DNA of 41,507 bases, taken from an uncultured Planctomycetia bacterium. Its GTDB lineage: Bacteria; Planctomycetota; UBA1135; GCA-002686595. A program made the position numbers and the translations under genes. The notes beneath the pieces were generated by a model that was not told the origin of the DNA, searched no databases, and saw nothing but the letters and a program-made list of their open reading frames with translations. Where the stretch lies: contig CALFYL010000003.1 of the NCBI GenBank assembly GCA_937952135.1, forward strand, positions 1 through 41,507, given 5' to 3'. This document shows, one piece after another, positions 33,025 to 41,418 of the stretch; positions within the stretch are counted from its first letter, which is position 1; every line of letters starts with the position of its first letter.

Positions 33025-33753
33025 TCAGGCCATTCCGCCGTTCACCGACAGCACCTGCCCGGTGACGTAGCCCGCGCCGTCCGAGAACAGGTACCCCACC
33101 GCCGCCGCGATCTCGTCGGGCCTGCCGAAGCGCCGCATCGGGATGCGCTCGAGCACCTCGTCGCGCGGAATCTCCGCCGTCATGTCGGTCTCGATCAGCC
33201 CCGGCGCCACGCAGTTCACCGTGATGTTGCGCTTGGCGAGCTCCTGCGCCAGCGACTTGGCGGCCCCGACGATGCCGGCCTTCGACGCCGCGTAGTTGGC
33301 CTGCCCGCGGTTGCCGTTCTGGCCGGAGATCGAGGTCATCGCCACGATGCGGCCGCCGGCGCGCAGTTGCACCATCGGCATCACGAGCGGCTGCACGACG
33401 TTGAAGAAGCCGTCGAGGTTCGTGGTGAGCACGCGGTCCCACGCGTCCTCGCTCAGCCCCGCGAAGGGCCCGTCGGCCGTCACGCCGGCGTTGAGCACCA
33501 GGCCCCAGAACGCGCCGGATTCCTTCAATTCGGCGTCGAGCGCCGCGCGCGCAGCGGCGCGGTCGGCGACGTCGAAGCGCAGCGTGCGGGCCGCGCCGCC
33601 GGCGGCCTCGATCTCGCGCTGCACTTCGAACGCCGCGTCGGCGCGGTCGCGGTAGTTGAGCACCAGCTCGAACCCCGACCGCGCCAACCCCACGGCCACT
33701 GCGCGCCCGATGCCGCGGCTCGCGCCCGTGACCAACACTCGCCGTCTGCTCAT
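33025..33753 (-). CDS. fabG: 3-oxoacyl-ACP reductase-like SDR
   Basis: 242 residues, the usual FabG length. T-G-A-S-R-G-I-G is at 9-16. L-N-A-G occupies 87-90 in place of the usual N-N-A-G. Ser141, Tyr154 and Lys158 lie in S-I-S-G and Y-A-A-S-K. The C-terminus P-E-I-A-A-A-V-G-Y-L-F-S-D-G-A-G-Y-V-T-G-Q-V-L-S-V-N-G-G is the FabG ending. Reduces beta-ketoacyl-ACP with NADPH in fatty acid synthesis, or a related keto substrate. No acyl carrier protein or ketosynthase gene is next to it, so a specialised SDR role is possible. The exported unknown protein ending at 33779 is 25 bp upstream and may be co-transcribed. Confidence 0.85.
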   Translation of the reverse strand: MSRRRVLVTGASRGIGRAVAVGLARSGFELVLNYRDRADAAFEVQREIEAAGGAARTLRFDVADRAAARAALDAELKESGAFWGLVLNAGVTADGPFAGLSEDAWDRVLTTNLDGFFNVVQPLVMPMVQLRAGGRIVAMTSISGQNGNRGQANYAASKAGIVGAAKSLAQELAKRNITVNCVAPGLIETDMTAEIPRDEVLERIPMRRFGRPDEIAAAVGYLFSDGAGYVTGQVLSVNGGMA

Positions 33754-33778
33754 GGGACGCTGTTTACGTCCCCGCGGC

Positions 33779-34783
33779 TCAGTCGTCCACCTTGGAGATC
33801 GCGATCTCGAACTCCAGGGCGCCGCCCATCACGCTCTCGGACTTGATCGTCATGTCGTTGAAGGTGCGCTCGCTCGATTGCTCGAGTTCGATCGAGCCCT
33901 CGAGTTCGAGGTGCACCGGCAGCTTGTTCTTCGCGTCGAACAGCAGGCGGCCCTTCAACTCGATGTCGTAGGTGTTGCCGACGAGCACCAGCGGAAGCGC
34001 GGGCTCGAACGCACCGCCGCGGCCGCCGCCGCCGGACTCCGGCGTCGGAAGGTCGCCGCTGCCCTTGATCTCGAGCTTGATCACGACGCACTCGACGCCG
34101 TCGTGCTCTTCGGTTTCCTCGGTGCGGGTGGCCTTGCCTTCGAGCTCTGCGAGCGACATCACGCCGCTCGTCGAACCGCCCGTTCCGCGGCCTCGGCTGC
34201 GCCCGCGACCTTCGCCTTCGCCGCCCGGAGCTTCCGGCGGCGCGAAGAACGCCTTCTGCACGTCGAGCGCGAGCCCGCGCTTGATCGCGGCGCTTTCGAG
34301 ATCCCAGCTTTCCTCGTCGCCCTCCGGCAAGAACGCATCGAGGAGCAGCTCCAGCGTGTGGCCTTCCAGAGCGTCCTCGTCGGCGTCGCCTTCGGTGGCC
34401 TTCACCTCGATGTCCTCGCCGGAGCGCGTCAACTCGAGCGTCACGCCCGACAGGCGCGGCGTCATGGCCGATTCCAACTGGCGGTCGCCGAAGGTCATCG
34501 TCGATTTGTTCGCGAGGTCCTCGAACACGCGCTGCACCTTGATCGGCGCGCCGTCCTTGTGCTCGAGCGTTTTGTCGACATAGGTGACGGTGCGCTTCGC
34601 GGTGCTCGACATTCCACCTACCCCCTCCATGGGCTCGCCGTTGCGCTCGATTTTCATCGACTTCGTCTCCAGCTCCATCGACGAGCTGATCTCGACGCGC
34701 AGCGAGCGCTGCTGGGTGTAGTCGGTCGTGAGCGAACCGCCGGTGAGGACGAAAGCGGCGCAGGTGATCCAAAGCGACTTCAT
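33779..34783 (-). CDS. Exported protein of unknown function with RG-rich linker
   Basis: 334 residues. ATG 34783 has GGAGA six bases upstream. The N-terminus has a short signal-like hydrophobic stretch (S-L-W-I-T-C-A-A-F-V-L-T-G-G). The body is polar and strand-rich, with repeated short E/T/K-rich segments. Near the middle (about 187-206) an arginine/glycine-rich run R-G-R-S-R-G-R-G, then G-G-G-G-R-G-G near 250, form low-complexity linkers between two beta-like halves. The late V-G-N-T-Y-D-I-E-L-K-G and E-L-E-G-S-I-E-L resemble lipoprotein or outer-membrane assay-type domains but match no family I can name. Divergent from the RNase Z-like gene. Function unknown. Confidence 0.65.
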   Translation of the reverse strand: MKSLWITCAAFVLTGGSLTTDYTQQRSLRVEISSSMELETKSMKIERNGEPMEGVGGMSSTAKRTVTYVDKTLEHKDGAPIKVQRVFEDLANKSTMTFGDRQLESAMTPRLSGVTLELTRSGEDIEVKATEGDADEDALEGHTLELLLDAFLPEGDEESWDLESAAIKRGLALDVQKAFFAPPEAPGGEGEGRGRSRGRGTGGSTSGVMSLAELEGKATRTEETEEHDGVECVVIKLEIKGSGDLPTPESGGGGRGGAFEPALPLVLVGNTYDIELKGRLLFDAKNKLPVHLELEGSIELEQSSERTFNDMTIKSESVMGGALEFEIAISKVDD

Positions 34784-34925
34784 GGGGTTCTCCGCTGGAG
34801 CGAGTCGGGAAGGGGCGCGCCTCGAGCGCGCGCGATTCGCTCATGGTACGGAGGCGCCGAGCGGACGGAAGTTCTTAAGGTCTGGGGCGAGCCCCGCGCG
34901 AGAACGGTTACGCTCGCGCGACTGC

Positions 34926-35753
34926 ATGCCGCGCCTCGCGAACATCCTGGTCGAGGGCGTCTCCGTCGGCGGCCTCGAAACGAGCATCGACTGCCCCGAG
35001 TGGAAGCTCGCCTTCGACATCGGCCGCTGCCCCGACGCCGCCGTCAACCGTCCGACGATCCTGTTCACGCACGCGCACATGGACCACATGGGCGGCGTGG
35101 CCTGGCACGCGGCGACGCGCCACCTGCGGCGCATGGGCGCGCCGACCTACGTGGTTCCGCGCGAGAACGAAGTCGCGTTCAAGGAGCTGTTCGAGGTGTG
35201 GCGGCGCCTCGATCGGAGCGAGTTGCAGCACAACCTTGTCGCGCTCGGACCGGGCGAGGAGCTCGAGCTGCCGAACAAGCTGCTCGTGCGGCCGTTCCGC
35301 GCCTACCACCGCGTTCCGTGCCAGGGCTACGGCATCTGGACGCGGCGCAAGAAGCTCAAGCCCGAGCACGTCGGCAAGAGCGACGACGAGTTGCGCGGAC
35401 TCCGCGAGCTTCACGGCGACGAGGCCTTCGACACGCTCGAAGTCGCCGAGCTCGCCTTCACCGGCGACACCTTGATCGAAGTCGTCGAACGCACCGAGGT
35501 CGTGCGCCGCGCGCGCGTGCTCGTGATGGAGGTCACCTTCCTCGACGACACGGTGAGCGTCGCGCAGTGCCGCGAGAAGGGCCACATCCATCTCGACGAG
35601 GTGCTCGAGCGCGCCGATTTGTTCGAGAACGAGGCGCTGCTCTTCACGCACTTCTCGTCGCGCTACAGCGCGCAGCGCATCGTCGAGATCCTCGAGCGCC
35701 GCTTGCCCGCCGGCCTGCGCGAGCGCGTCACTCCGATGCTGCCGCCGGCGTGA
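34926..35753 (+). CDS. RNase Z-like metallo-beta-lactamase-fold protein
   Basis: 275 residues. Metal motif T-H-A-H-M-D-H-M-G-G with His49, His51, Asp53 and His54. A-F-T-G-D-T carries the later Asp, and T-H-F-S-S-R-Y-S the final His motif typical of tRNase Z-like proteins. L-V-M-E-V-T-F-L lies between them as in this family. These enzymes process the 3' end of pre-tRNA, but many MBL relatives of this size are uncharacterised hydrolases. ATG 34926 has no clear ribosome-binding site. The G-Y-G-I-W-T-R-R-K-K-L-K segment may be the substrate-binding region. It stands alone, convergent with the SGNH gene. Confidence 0.8.
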   Translation: MPRLANILVEGVSVGGLETSIDCPEWKLAFDIGRCPDAAVNRPTILFTHAHMDHMGGVAWHAATRHLRRMGAPTYVVPRENEVAFKELFEVWRRLDRSELQHNLVALGPGEELELPNKLLVRPFRAYHRVPCQGYGIWTRRKKLKPEHVGKSDDELRGLRELHGDEAFDTLEVAELAFTGDTLIEVVERTEVVRRARVLVMEVTFLDDTVSVAQCREKGHIHLDEVLERADLFENEALLFTHFSSRYSAQRIVEILERRLPAGLRERVTPMLPPA

Positions 35754-35780
35754 CCGGTCCGCCCGGCCGCCATCGCGACA

Positions 35781-35798
35781 GGGTCCGAAATCGGACTC
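35781..35798. terminator. Stem-loop between convergent genes
   Basis: GGGTCCG (35781-35787) pairs with CGGACTC (35792-35798), one G-T pair included, around an AAAT loop. It lies in the 52 bp between the ends of the MBL gene (35753) and the convergent SGNH gene (35806), so it may end both transcripts. Confidence 0.5.
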
Positions 35799-35805
35799 GA
35801 AGGCC

Positions 35806-36930
35806 CTACTTCGGCTCGCCGCCGGCCGGCGCGAGCCGTTCGTGCAGGGCCTCGAACAGCGCGCGGGCGAGGCGCTCGTTGCCCTTGTCGCCGAAGTGGT
35901 AGGAGTCGATGTAGACGTGCTCGCGGCCGAAATCGGCGTCGAAGAGGCGCGTGAGGTCGACGAACTTCCACTGCTGGAGCTCGATGCGCTGCAAGCGCTG
36001 TCGAAGCTCGTCGAAACACGCGACGAAGTAGCTCTCGTCGCCGTCCGCGGGCGGCTTGCGTGAACTCTTCGTGACCGCGAGGCACGGCTGCAGCGCCACG
36101 ACGTAGGTCGCGCCGCCCGTGGCCGCCGCGTACCACGCGGAGCGCTGGTTGCGCTCGAAGCGATAGCCCACGTCGCCCGGCGACACGGGCTCGGGCGAAA
36201 CCCGAACCAGGTCGACCTCCGCCGGCGCGCCTGCGACCTCGAGCGCCGCGTCGTGCAGCAGCTTGAAGTACTCCTCGGCGTACGAGCGCATCCACATCAC
36301 GTCCGCTCCGCGCCAACCCCAGTGCACGTCGTTCACACCGGTGAGCGCCACGATCACGTCCGCTTCCGCGTCGCTCAGCAGATTCTCGACCTGGATGCGT
36401 TCGTGCGTGCTCGCCCACGCGGGCGCCGCGGTCGTGAACACCTCATAGCGCTTGCCGTCGCGCGCGCCGAGTTCCGTGTTCAGTTGCCTCTCGAGCAGCG
36501 CGCCGATCGTCGTCTCCTGGCTCGGCGCGCCGACGCCGTAGGCCGTCGATCCGCCCGTGAGGAACACGCGCACGACGCCCGCGGGCTTCGGCCGCACGAG
36601 CTCGCGCGCGTCCCGCCATCCGAGCGAGTTGTGGCGCGCGTTCGCGTGCTCGCCCGGCGTCGGCGCGTAGCCCACGAACGGCGCGGGAGTCTTCGGCGGC
36701 TCCCATGCGATGCGGTCGAGCGCTCGCTCGGCGCTCGCGGGATCGGAATAGGCCTTCGCGACCGTCGCGCGCTGCTCCTCCGGCGCGATCGCACCCAGCG
36801 TGAGAGCCGTCGTGTGCGCCTCGACGACGCGCTCGAAGCGTTGCTCGACACGGCGCGCGCCGGCCCACCAACCGAGCGCCGCCGCGGCCGCGCACGCGAA
36901 CAGGGCTGCGAAGGCGGAGGCGGGTTTCAC
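35806..36930 (-). CDS. Membrane-anchored SGNH/GDSL-type hydrolase
   Basis: 374 residues from GTG 36930. No in-frame ATG gives a better N-terminus. Residues 1-25 form a signal-anchor (F-A-A-L-F-A-C-A-A-A-A-A-L-G-W-W). SGNH blocks: Block I L-T-G-G-S-T-A-Y with Ser128, block III G-V-N-D at 198-201, and block V D-S-Y-H with Asp342 and His345. Similar proteins deacylate or remove acetyl groups from polysaccharides at the cell envelope. Starts 25 bp after the CstA stop, so it may be read through from that gene. Substrate not known. Confidence 0.86.
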   Translation of the reverse strand: MKPASAFAALFACAAAAALGWWAGARRVEQRFERVVEAHTTALTLGAIAPEEQRATVAKAYSDPASAERALDRIAWEPPKTPAPFVGYAPTPGEHANARHNSLGWRDARELVRPKPAGVVRVFLTGGSTAYGVGAPSQETTIGALLERQLNTELGARDGKRYEVFTTAAPAWASTHERIQVENLLSDAEADVIVALTGVNDVHWGWRGADVMWMRSYAEEYFKLLHDAALEVAGAPAEVDLVRVSPEPVSPGDVGYRFERNQRSAWYAAATGGATYVVALQPCLAVTKSSRKPPADGDESYFVACFDELRQRLQRIELQQWKFVDLTRLFDADFGREHVYIDSYHFGDKGNERLARALFEALHERLAPAGGEPK

Positions 36931-36955
36931 GCGTTGGCGATGGTAGCGCCGCGCA

Positions 36956-38617
36956 CTACTTCGGCGGCGTGGAGCGGAACTCGTGCACGGCGCGCGCGAC
37001 CAGGAAGGCCGCGAGCGCCAGCAACACCACGGAGGCGCCCGCGTTCGCAAGCGGCACGTCGAAGCCCTGCGAGTCGGCGAGACTCTTGCGCGCGATCGCG
37101 ACCAGCGCCCAGACGGTGATCGTGAGCACAAACACGAGTGGAAGGATCACGAACAACGCTCCGCGGCCTTCTTTTCGCAGCCAAACCGCGATCGAGAGCA
37201 GCGTGAGCGCCGCGAGGAGTTGGTTCGACGCGCCGAACAGCGTCCAGAAGCGCAGGTACGAGCCTTCGCCGCCGTACCACAGGAAGAACGCGGCCGGCGC
37301 GATGGTGAGTCCGGTCCCCACCGCCGCGCCGCTCCACCCGCGCCAACCGAGGAGCTCCTGCACGAGGTAGCGCCCGAGCCGCGTCGCGACGTCGAGCGTG
37401 TCGAACACGAAGGTCGAGAAGGCCATCGCGCCGAAGGTGATCGCGAAGGGCAGCTTGTCGCGGCCGATGACGAGCGTCAGGAACTCGCCGATGCCGTTGC
37501 CGTAGATCGTGCCGGGCTTGAGGCCCTCGAGCTCGGCGCTCGAGCAGATCGCGACGGTCACGAGCGCGATCAGCGCGACGAAGCCCTCGGCGAGCATCGC
37601 GCCGTAGCCGACGAGCTTCGAGTGGCTCTCGCGGTCGACCTGCTTCGACGTGGTTCCCGAACACACGAGCCCGTGGAAGCCCGAGCACGCTCCGCACGCG
37701 ATCGTGACGAACAGGAACGGCATCAGCGCCGGCGTGGGCCTCGACGGATCGGGCTCGGCGAAGGCCGGCTGCTGCAGCTCGTAGCCTCCGAACAGAATGC
37801 CGACGACGCCCAGGGCGAGCGCGCTGTAGAGCACGAACCCGCCGAGGTAGCCGCGCGGCTGGAGCAGCGCCCACACCGGTACGACCGACGCGACCGCGCA
37901 GTACAAGAGGATCAGCAGCCCCCAGGTGCGCGTGTCGTAGACGAAGACATCGCTCACGAGGGTCCCGGCCCACGCGACGGCGAAGGTCGCGGGCACGAAG
38001 ACGAGCGTGACGAGCCAGAGCGGCGGCGAGAACAGGCGCTGCACGACGCCCATGACGATCGACAGCGTGAGGTACATCACGCTCGCGGCCGCCACGGCGC
38101 CGCCGGGATTGAAGCGCACGCCGGCAGCTTCGAGCTCCTCCGTGCCGCGCGCGAAGCTCGCCGCCGTGATGTCGGCGAAGGCGACGATCACGTAGATCAG
38201 CGCGATCCAGATGAAGGCCATCGTCGCGCGGCCCGCGGGCCCGCCGAGCTTCTCGCGCGCGATCTCCGCGATCGAGCAGCCGCCGTGCCGCAGCGACGCG
38301 ACGAGGCTCGAGAAGTCGTGCACCGCGCCGATGAACACCACCCCGAAGCCGATCCACAGCAGGCACGGCGCCCAGCCGAAGTGCAGGCACGCGAGGATCG
38401 GCCCCGCGATCGGTCCGGCGGCGGCGATGGCCGAGAAGTGCTGCGCAAACAGATAGAAGCGCTGCGTCGGGATGTAGTCGACGCCGTCCGACTTCGAGTG
38501 CGCGGGCGTGACGCGCGAGTCGTCGACGCCGAGTTGCGCCGCGACCCAGCGCCCGTAGAGCCGATAACCGGCGACGAGGAGGGCCGTGAAGGCGACAGCG
38601 AGGAGCGTGAGGCTCAC
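36956..38617 (-). CDS. cstA: CstA-family peptide/pyruvate transporter
   Basis: 553 residues, polytopic (about 16 helices by eye). Family features: N-terminal Y-R-L-Y-G-R-W, S-D-G-V-D-Y-I-P-T near 43, A-A-A-G-P-I-A-G-P-I, then G-A-V-H-D-F-S-S, and later C-S-G-F-H-G-L-V-C-S-G-T-T-S-K-Q, all diagnostic of carbon-starvation protein A. CstA and relatives import peptides or pyruvate under nutrient limitation. It is shorter than E. coli CstA (about 700 residues) but matches the short bacterial subtype. No regulator is next to it. It is followed by the SGNH hydrolase gene. Confidence 0.95.
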   Translation of the reverse strand: MSLTLLAVAFTALLVAGYRLYGRWVAAQLGVDDSRVTPAHSKSDGVDYIPTQRFYLFAQHFSAIAAAGPIAGPILACLHFGWAPCLLWIGFGVVFIGAVHDFSSLVASLRHGGCSIAEIAREKLGGPAGRATMAFIWIALIYVIVAFADITAASFARGTEELEAAGVRFNPGGAVAAASVMYLTLSIVMGVVQRLFSPPLWLVTLVFVPATFAVAWAGTLVSDVFVYDTRTWGLLILLYCAVASVVPVWALLQPRGYLGGFVLYSALALGVVGILFGGYELQQPAFAEPDPSRPTPALMPFLFVTIACGACSGFHGLVCSGTTSKQVDRESHSKLVGYGAMLAEGFVALIALVTVAICSSAELEGLKPGTIYGNGIGEFLTLVIGRDKLPFAITFGAMAFSTFVFDTLDVATRLGRYLVQELLGWRGWSGAAVGTGLTIAPAAFFLWYGGEGSYLRFWTLFGASNQLLAALTLLSIAVWLRKEGRGALFVILPLVFVLTITVWALVAIARKSLADSQGFDVPLANAGASVVLLALAAFLVARAVHEFRSTPPK

Positions 38618-38664
38618 GGCGACAAGCTAGCGACGCGGCGCCGGGTGCGCAGCAAGCGCGCGGG

Positions 38665-39306
38665 TCAGAGCAGGTACTTGACGGCCACGAAGCCGAGGAC
38701 GCCGACGACGGTGAGCAGGATCGTCGCGAGCTCGAAGTAGCGCTCGAGCCAGTACTTCACCGTCGGGCCGAAGAAGAAGATCGCGGTGGCGACGCTCATG
38801 AAACGCAGTCCGCGGCCGCAGATCGACGCGAAGATCAAGGTCGTCAGCCCGACCTCGAACACCCCCGAGGCGATGGTGAACACCTTGAACGGCACGGGTG
38901 TGAACGCCGCGCCGAAGATGGCGAGGAAGGCGTGCTCGTTGTACTTCGCCTCGACCTTGGTGAAGTTCTCGCGCGTGAAGCCGGGAACGTGGTCGAAGAA
39001 GAAGCTCTGCATGGAGTCCCACAGCTCCATCCCGATCCACCAACCGAGGATGCCGCCGAGCACCGAGGCGGTGAGCGACACCAGCGCGTAGAAGTACGAA
39101 CGCTTGGGCTTGGAAACCGACAGCGCGATCTGAAGCACGTCGGGCGGGATCGGGAAAAACGAGCTCTCCGCGAAGGAGATCGCGAACAGCGCCGGGGTCC
39201 CGTAGGGCGTCTCGGCCCACGAAAGCACCCAGTTGTAGAGGCGCTTGACGATGTTCGGCTTCTTGGCCGGCGCGGCGGCGGCGTCGGTTGTGGTCGGGAG
39301 CGTCAT
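38665..39306 (-). CDS. VTT/DedA-family membrane protein (YqaA-like)
   Basis: 213 residues. After a hydrophilic N-terminus of about 20 residues come several helices. Family marks are F-A-E-S-S-F-F-P-I-P-P-D near 47, G-G-I-L-G-W-W-I-G, a soluble re-entrant region A-K-Y-N-E-H-A-F-L-A-I-F, and F-T-P-V-P-F-K-V-F-T-I-A-S-G. This fits the YqaA branch of the VTT/DedA superfamily (SNARE-associated-type membrane proteins), linked to lipid scrambling and membrane homeostasis. ATG 39306 is without an obvious ribosome-binding site. It precedes cstA by 47 bp on the same strand. Specific function unknown. Confidence 0.87.
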   Translation of the reverse strand: MTLPTTTDAAAAPAKKPNIVKRLYNWVLSWAETPYGTPALFAISFAESSFFPIPPDVLQIALSVSKPKRSYFYALVSLTASVLGGILGWWIGMELWDSMQSFFFDHVPGFTRENFTKVEAKYNEHAFLAIFGAAFTPVPFKVFTIASGVFEVGLTTLIFASICGRGLRFMSVATAIFFFGPTVKYWLERYFELATILLTVVGVLGFVAVKYLL

Positions 39307-39484
39307 GGTGGGGCGTGGGACCGGGGATCGGGGCCGAAGACGGTAGCGACGGCGCCGCCGCAGCGCCTCCCCCACTCTGCGGCGCCGCACCCGAGAAGGT
39401 CGGCGCGGCGGCCGAGATTCGTCGCTGCGGCCGCCCTGGCGGGCGTCGAACGCGGAAATTCGTGCCGCGCGCCGCGCGGGCAGC

Positions 39485-40732
39485 TCAAGGCCCGATGCCG
39501 AACGCGACAGCGTTGCTGCGGCCGGACTGGAACGAGCTCGCGGGGTCGCGATACCAGAACTGCCCGCAGACCAATTGGCCGGCCACGAGCGCGGGATCGA
39601 CGCCGCTCTGGATCCGCGCGCCGAAGTCGAACACGTGCGAGCCCGAGCAATCGTCGGGCGGCGCGGCGTTGCCGCCCGATTGGGTCACGGGCGTGCGGAG
39701 CGTGGGCGAGCTCACGCACAGCCACCCGCCTTGGAACGGATGGAAACGCGGCGCGTAGCCGTAGAAGTACAAACCGGAGCGCTGGTTGAGCACCTGCGTG
39801 CAATGGATCGTGAACGGAGCTCCCGCGGCGCTCGGGGTTCCACTCCACGAAATCGACGGCGCGCATCCGAGCGAGTTGAGCTTGCTCGTGCAGTAGCTCT
39901 GCGGCGCCGGCGTGTAGCTCGCTTCGAAGGCGTACGCGCCGATGTCGCGCCGCGTTCCGTCGGGATCGCCGGGCACGGAGGGGTCGCCGCTGTCGATGCA
40001 CGGCGAGCCGGCGCGCAGGCGGTAGTCGCCGAGAAGCGGGTTCCAGAGCTGCGGGTCGAGCGCGAAGTTGCCGCATTCGGGGCAGAACGCGCTCTCGAGC
40101 GCGCAGTAGGTCACCGTCGTGCCGAAGCCGGTGAAGGTGGTCGTCGGCGTGCCGTTGCCCCACAGCACGCAGTTCGAAGCGATCAGGCGCGCCAGGCCGC
40201 CCATCGTCACGCCCTGGCCGCCGTTGTTGGCGATCGTGCAGTTCTCGAGCTGCGCGTCGTAGTTCAGCACGATGCCGTGACCCGCGTTGCCGGCGACCAC
40301 GCAGCGACGGACGAAGGCGTTCGCCTGCGTCTGTTGCGGAACTCGAATGCCGGGGTCCGTCGAACCCCAGGCGCCGGTCACGGTGAAGCCCTCGAGCATG
40401 CACCCCGTGGCGTCGAGCCGCGCCACGGCGCCGGGCCCGGCCGCACGCAGAATGGTCGCAGCCGGGCCGGCGACGCCGACGAGCGTCAAGCGTTTCTCTC
40501 GCAGCTCGATGTTCTCGAGGTACTCGCCCGGCGCGACGAGCAGCGTGTGGTCGTGCAACGTGGTCGCCGCGTCGATGGCGAACTGGATCGAGCTGTAGGG
40601 CGACCCCGGCGAGCCGTCGCCGGGCGGCGCGGCGTTGACGTCGACGTACCAGGTCGACTGCGCGCGCAGGGGCGCGGTGAGCGCGGCGATCAGACCGAAG
40701 GCGACACAGACTCTGGCGACGTGGTGCTTCAT
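39485..40732 (-). CDS. Secreted right-handed beta-helix protein with shared C-terminal module
   Basis: 415 residues. ATG 40732 follows GGAGG with a CCCC spacer. The signal peptide ends at A-P-L-R-A-Q. The body starts W-Y-V-D-V-N-A, then V-A-P-G-E-Y-L-E-N-I and repeating short turns such as N-C-T-I-A-N-N-G-G and R-R-C-V-V-A-G-N-A-G, which is a parallel beta-helix of the pectate-lyase-like type (DUF1565-like start). D-P-x-L-x-x-x-x-x-G-D-Y-R-L and D-I-G-A-Y follow. Residues 279-415 are the shared module: YCTSKLNSLGC, F-Q-G-G, R-T-P, D-D-C-S-G and W-Y-R-D-P. Possibly a surface or matrix polysaccharide-binding protein. No catalytic residues recognised. Confidence 0.87.
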   Translation of the reverse strand: MKHHVARVCVAFGLIAALTAPLRAQSTWYVDVNAAPPGDGSPGSPYSSIQFAIDAATTLHDHTLLVAPGEYLENIELREKRLTLVGVAGPAATILRAAGPGAVARLDATGCMLEGFTVTGAWGSTDPGIRVPQQTQANAFVRRCVVAGNAGHGIVLNYDAQLENCTIANNGGQGVTMGGLARLIASNCVLWGNGTPTTTFTGFGTTVTYCALESAFCPECGNFALDPQLWNPLLGDYRLRAGSPCIDSGDPSVPGDPDGTRRDIGAYAFEASYTPAPQSYCTSKLNSLGCAPSISWSGTPSAAGAPFTIHCTQVLNQRSGLYFYGYAPRFHPFQGGWLCVSSPTLRTPVTQSGGNAAPPDDCSGSHVFDFGARIQSGVDPALVAGQLVCGQFWYRDPASSFQSGRSNAVAFGIGP

Positions 40733-40938
40733 GGGGCCTCCGACGGCCTACATGCCGCCGCCGCTGCGAGTGGTTCGACGGGCCTCGATTTCGATTCCAG
40801 CCCCGTGGGCGCGCGCATCGTGACGGCGCAGCCGACGATGTGCTCGTGCACGGTGAGGTGCATGTTCCTGGCGCCGAGTCGGCATTTCGCGCAACCGCGG
40901 CACGAGGCAGGCGTCCGGGTCGCAGGCTGCCGCAAAGG

Positions 40939-41012
40939 TGGGCCATGTAGGACTCGAACCTACGACCGAGCGATTATGAGTCGCCTGCTCTAACCGACTG
41001 AGCTAATGGCCC
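40939..41012 (-). tRNA. tRNA with CAT anticodon, probably tRNA-Ile2 (lysidine type)
   Basis: 74 nt on the minus strand folding as a full cloverleaf: acceptor G-G-G-C-C-A-T with A-T-G-G-C-C-C, D-arm GCTC/GAGC, anticodon stem GGCGA/TCGCT with loop CTCATAA, T-arm GTAGG/CCTAC, discriminator A. Anticodon CAT lies at 40978-40976. The anticodon arm is the same as that of E. coli ileX (tRNA-Ile2), whose C34 is changed to lysidine to read AUA. Elongator tRNA-Met is the alternative. CCA is not fully encoded (CC then T). A weak promoter-like TATCCT lies about 13 bases before the 5' end. Confidence 0.9.
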
Positions 41013-41418
41013 GCGACGAGCGCGCAGGATAGCGCGGTCCCCCATGCTGCAGTCAGCTCGGCCGCAGCGGCGCGACTTGCCATCCCGCGGCGCGCGCTGC
41101 GGGAAAGCGAGGTGGCCCTCGCGAGAGCTCGCCCGGCGAAGCTCATGGGCCGGAGGTTCGAGGTGAGCGGGCAGCCGTGCGACCGCTGCGACGAAGAGAA
41201 CGCGGGACGGCGGTCCGACCGACTCGAGACTCGAGCGCGAAACGGGCTGCTCGGGGAGGAACCTGTCGGGGCAAGCGCTCGACCTCTCGTTCGTGCGCGG
41301 CGCGTCGCCGGCAACCGTCGAAGTCCCGAGCGCCGTCGGCGCGACGTCGAGCGCGCGCAAGTGGACCCGCGCTCGCCGCGACCGTGCGAGGTCACGACGA
41401 GCGCTCGAGCACGCTGGA
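41013..41418. other. 406-bp intergenic stretch, nothing recognised
   Basis: Between the tRNA 5' end and the stop of the partial gene at 41419. Open frames here are GC-rich frame noise, and one of them runs into the tRNA. I see no strong hairpin, repeat or conserved ORF. It should hold the tRNA promoter (minus strand) and the 3' region of the partial gene. Confidence 0.6.

Noticed and set aside
40974..41360. Open frame ending in P-L-A-Q-S-V-R-A
   Set aside because: That ending is the translation of a tRNA gene; the frame overlaps the tRNA at 40939-41012 and is not a protein.
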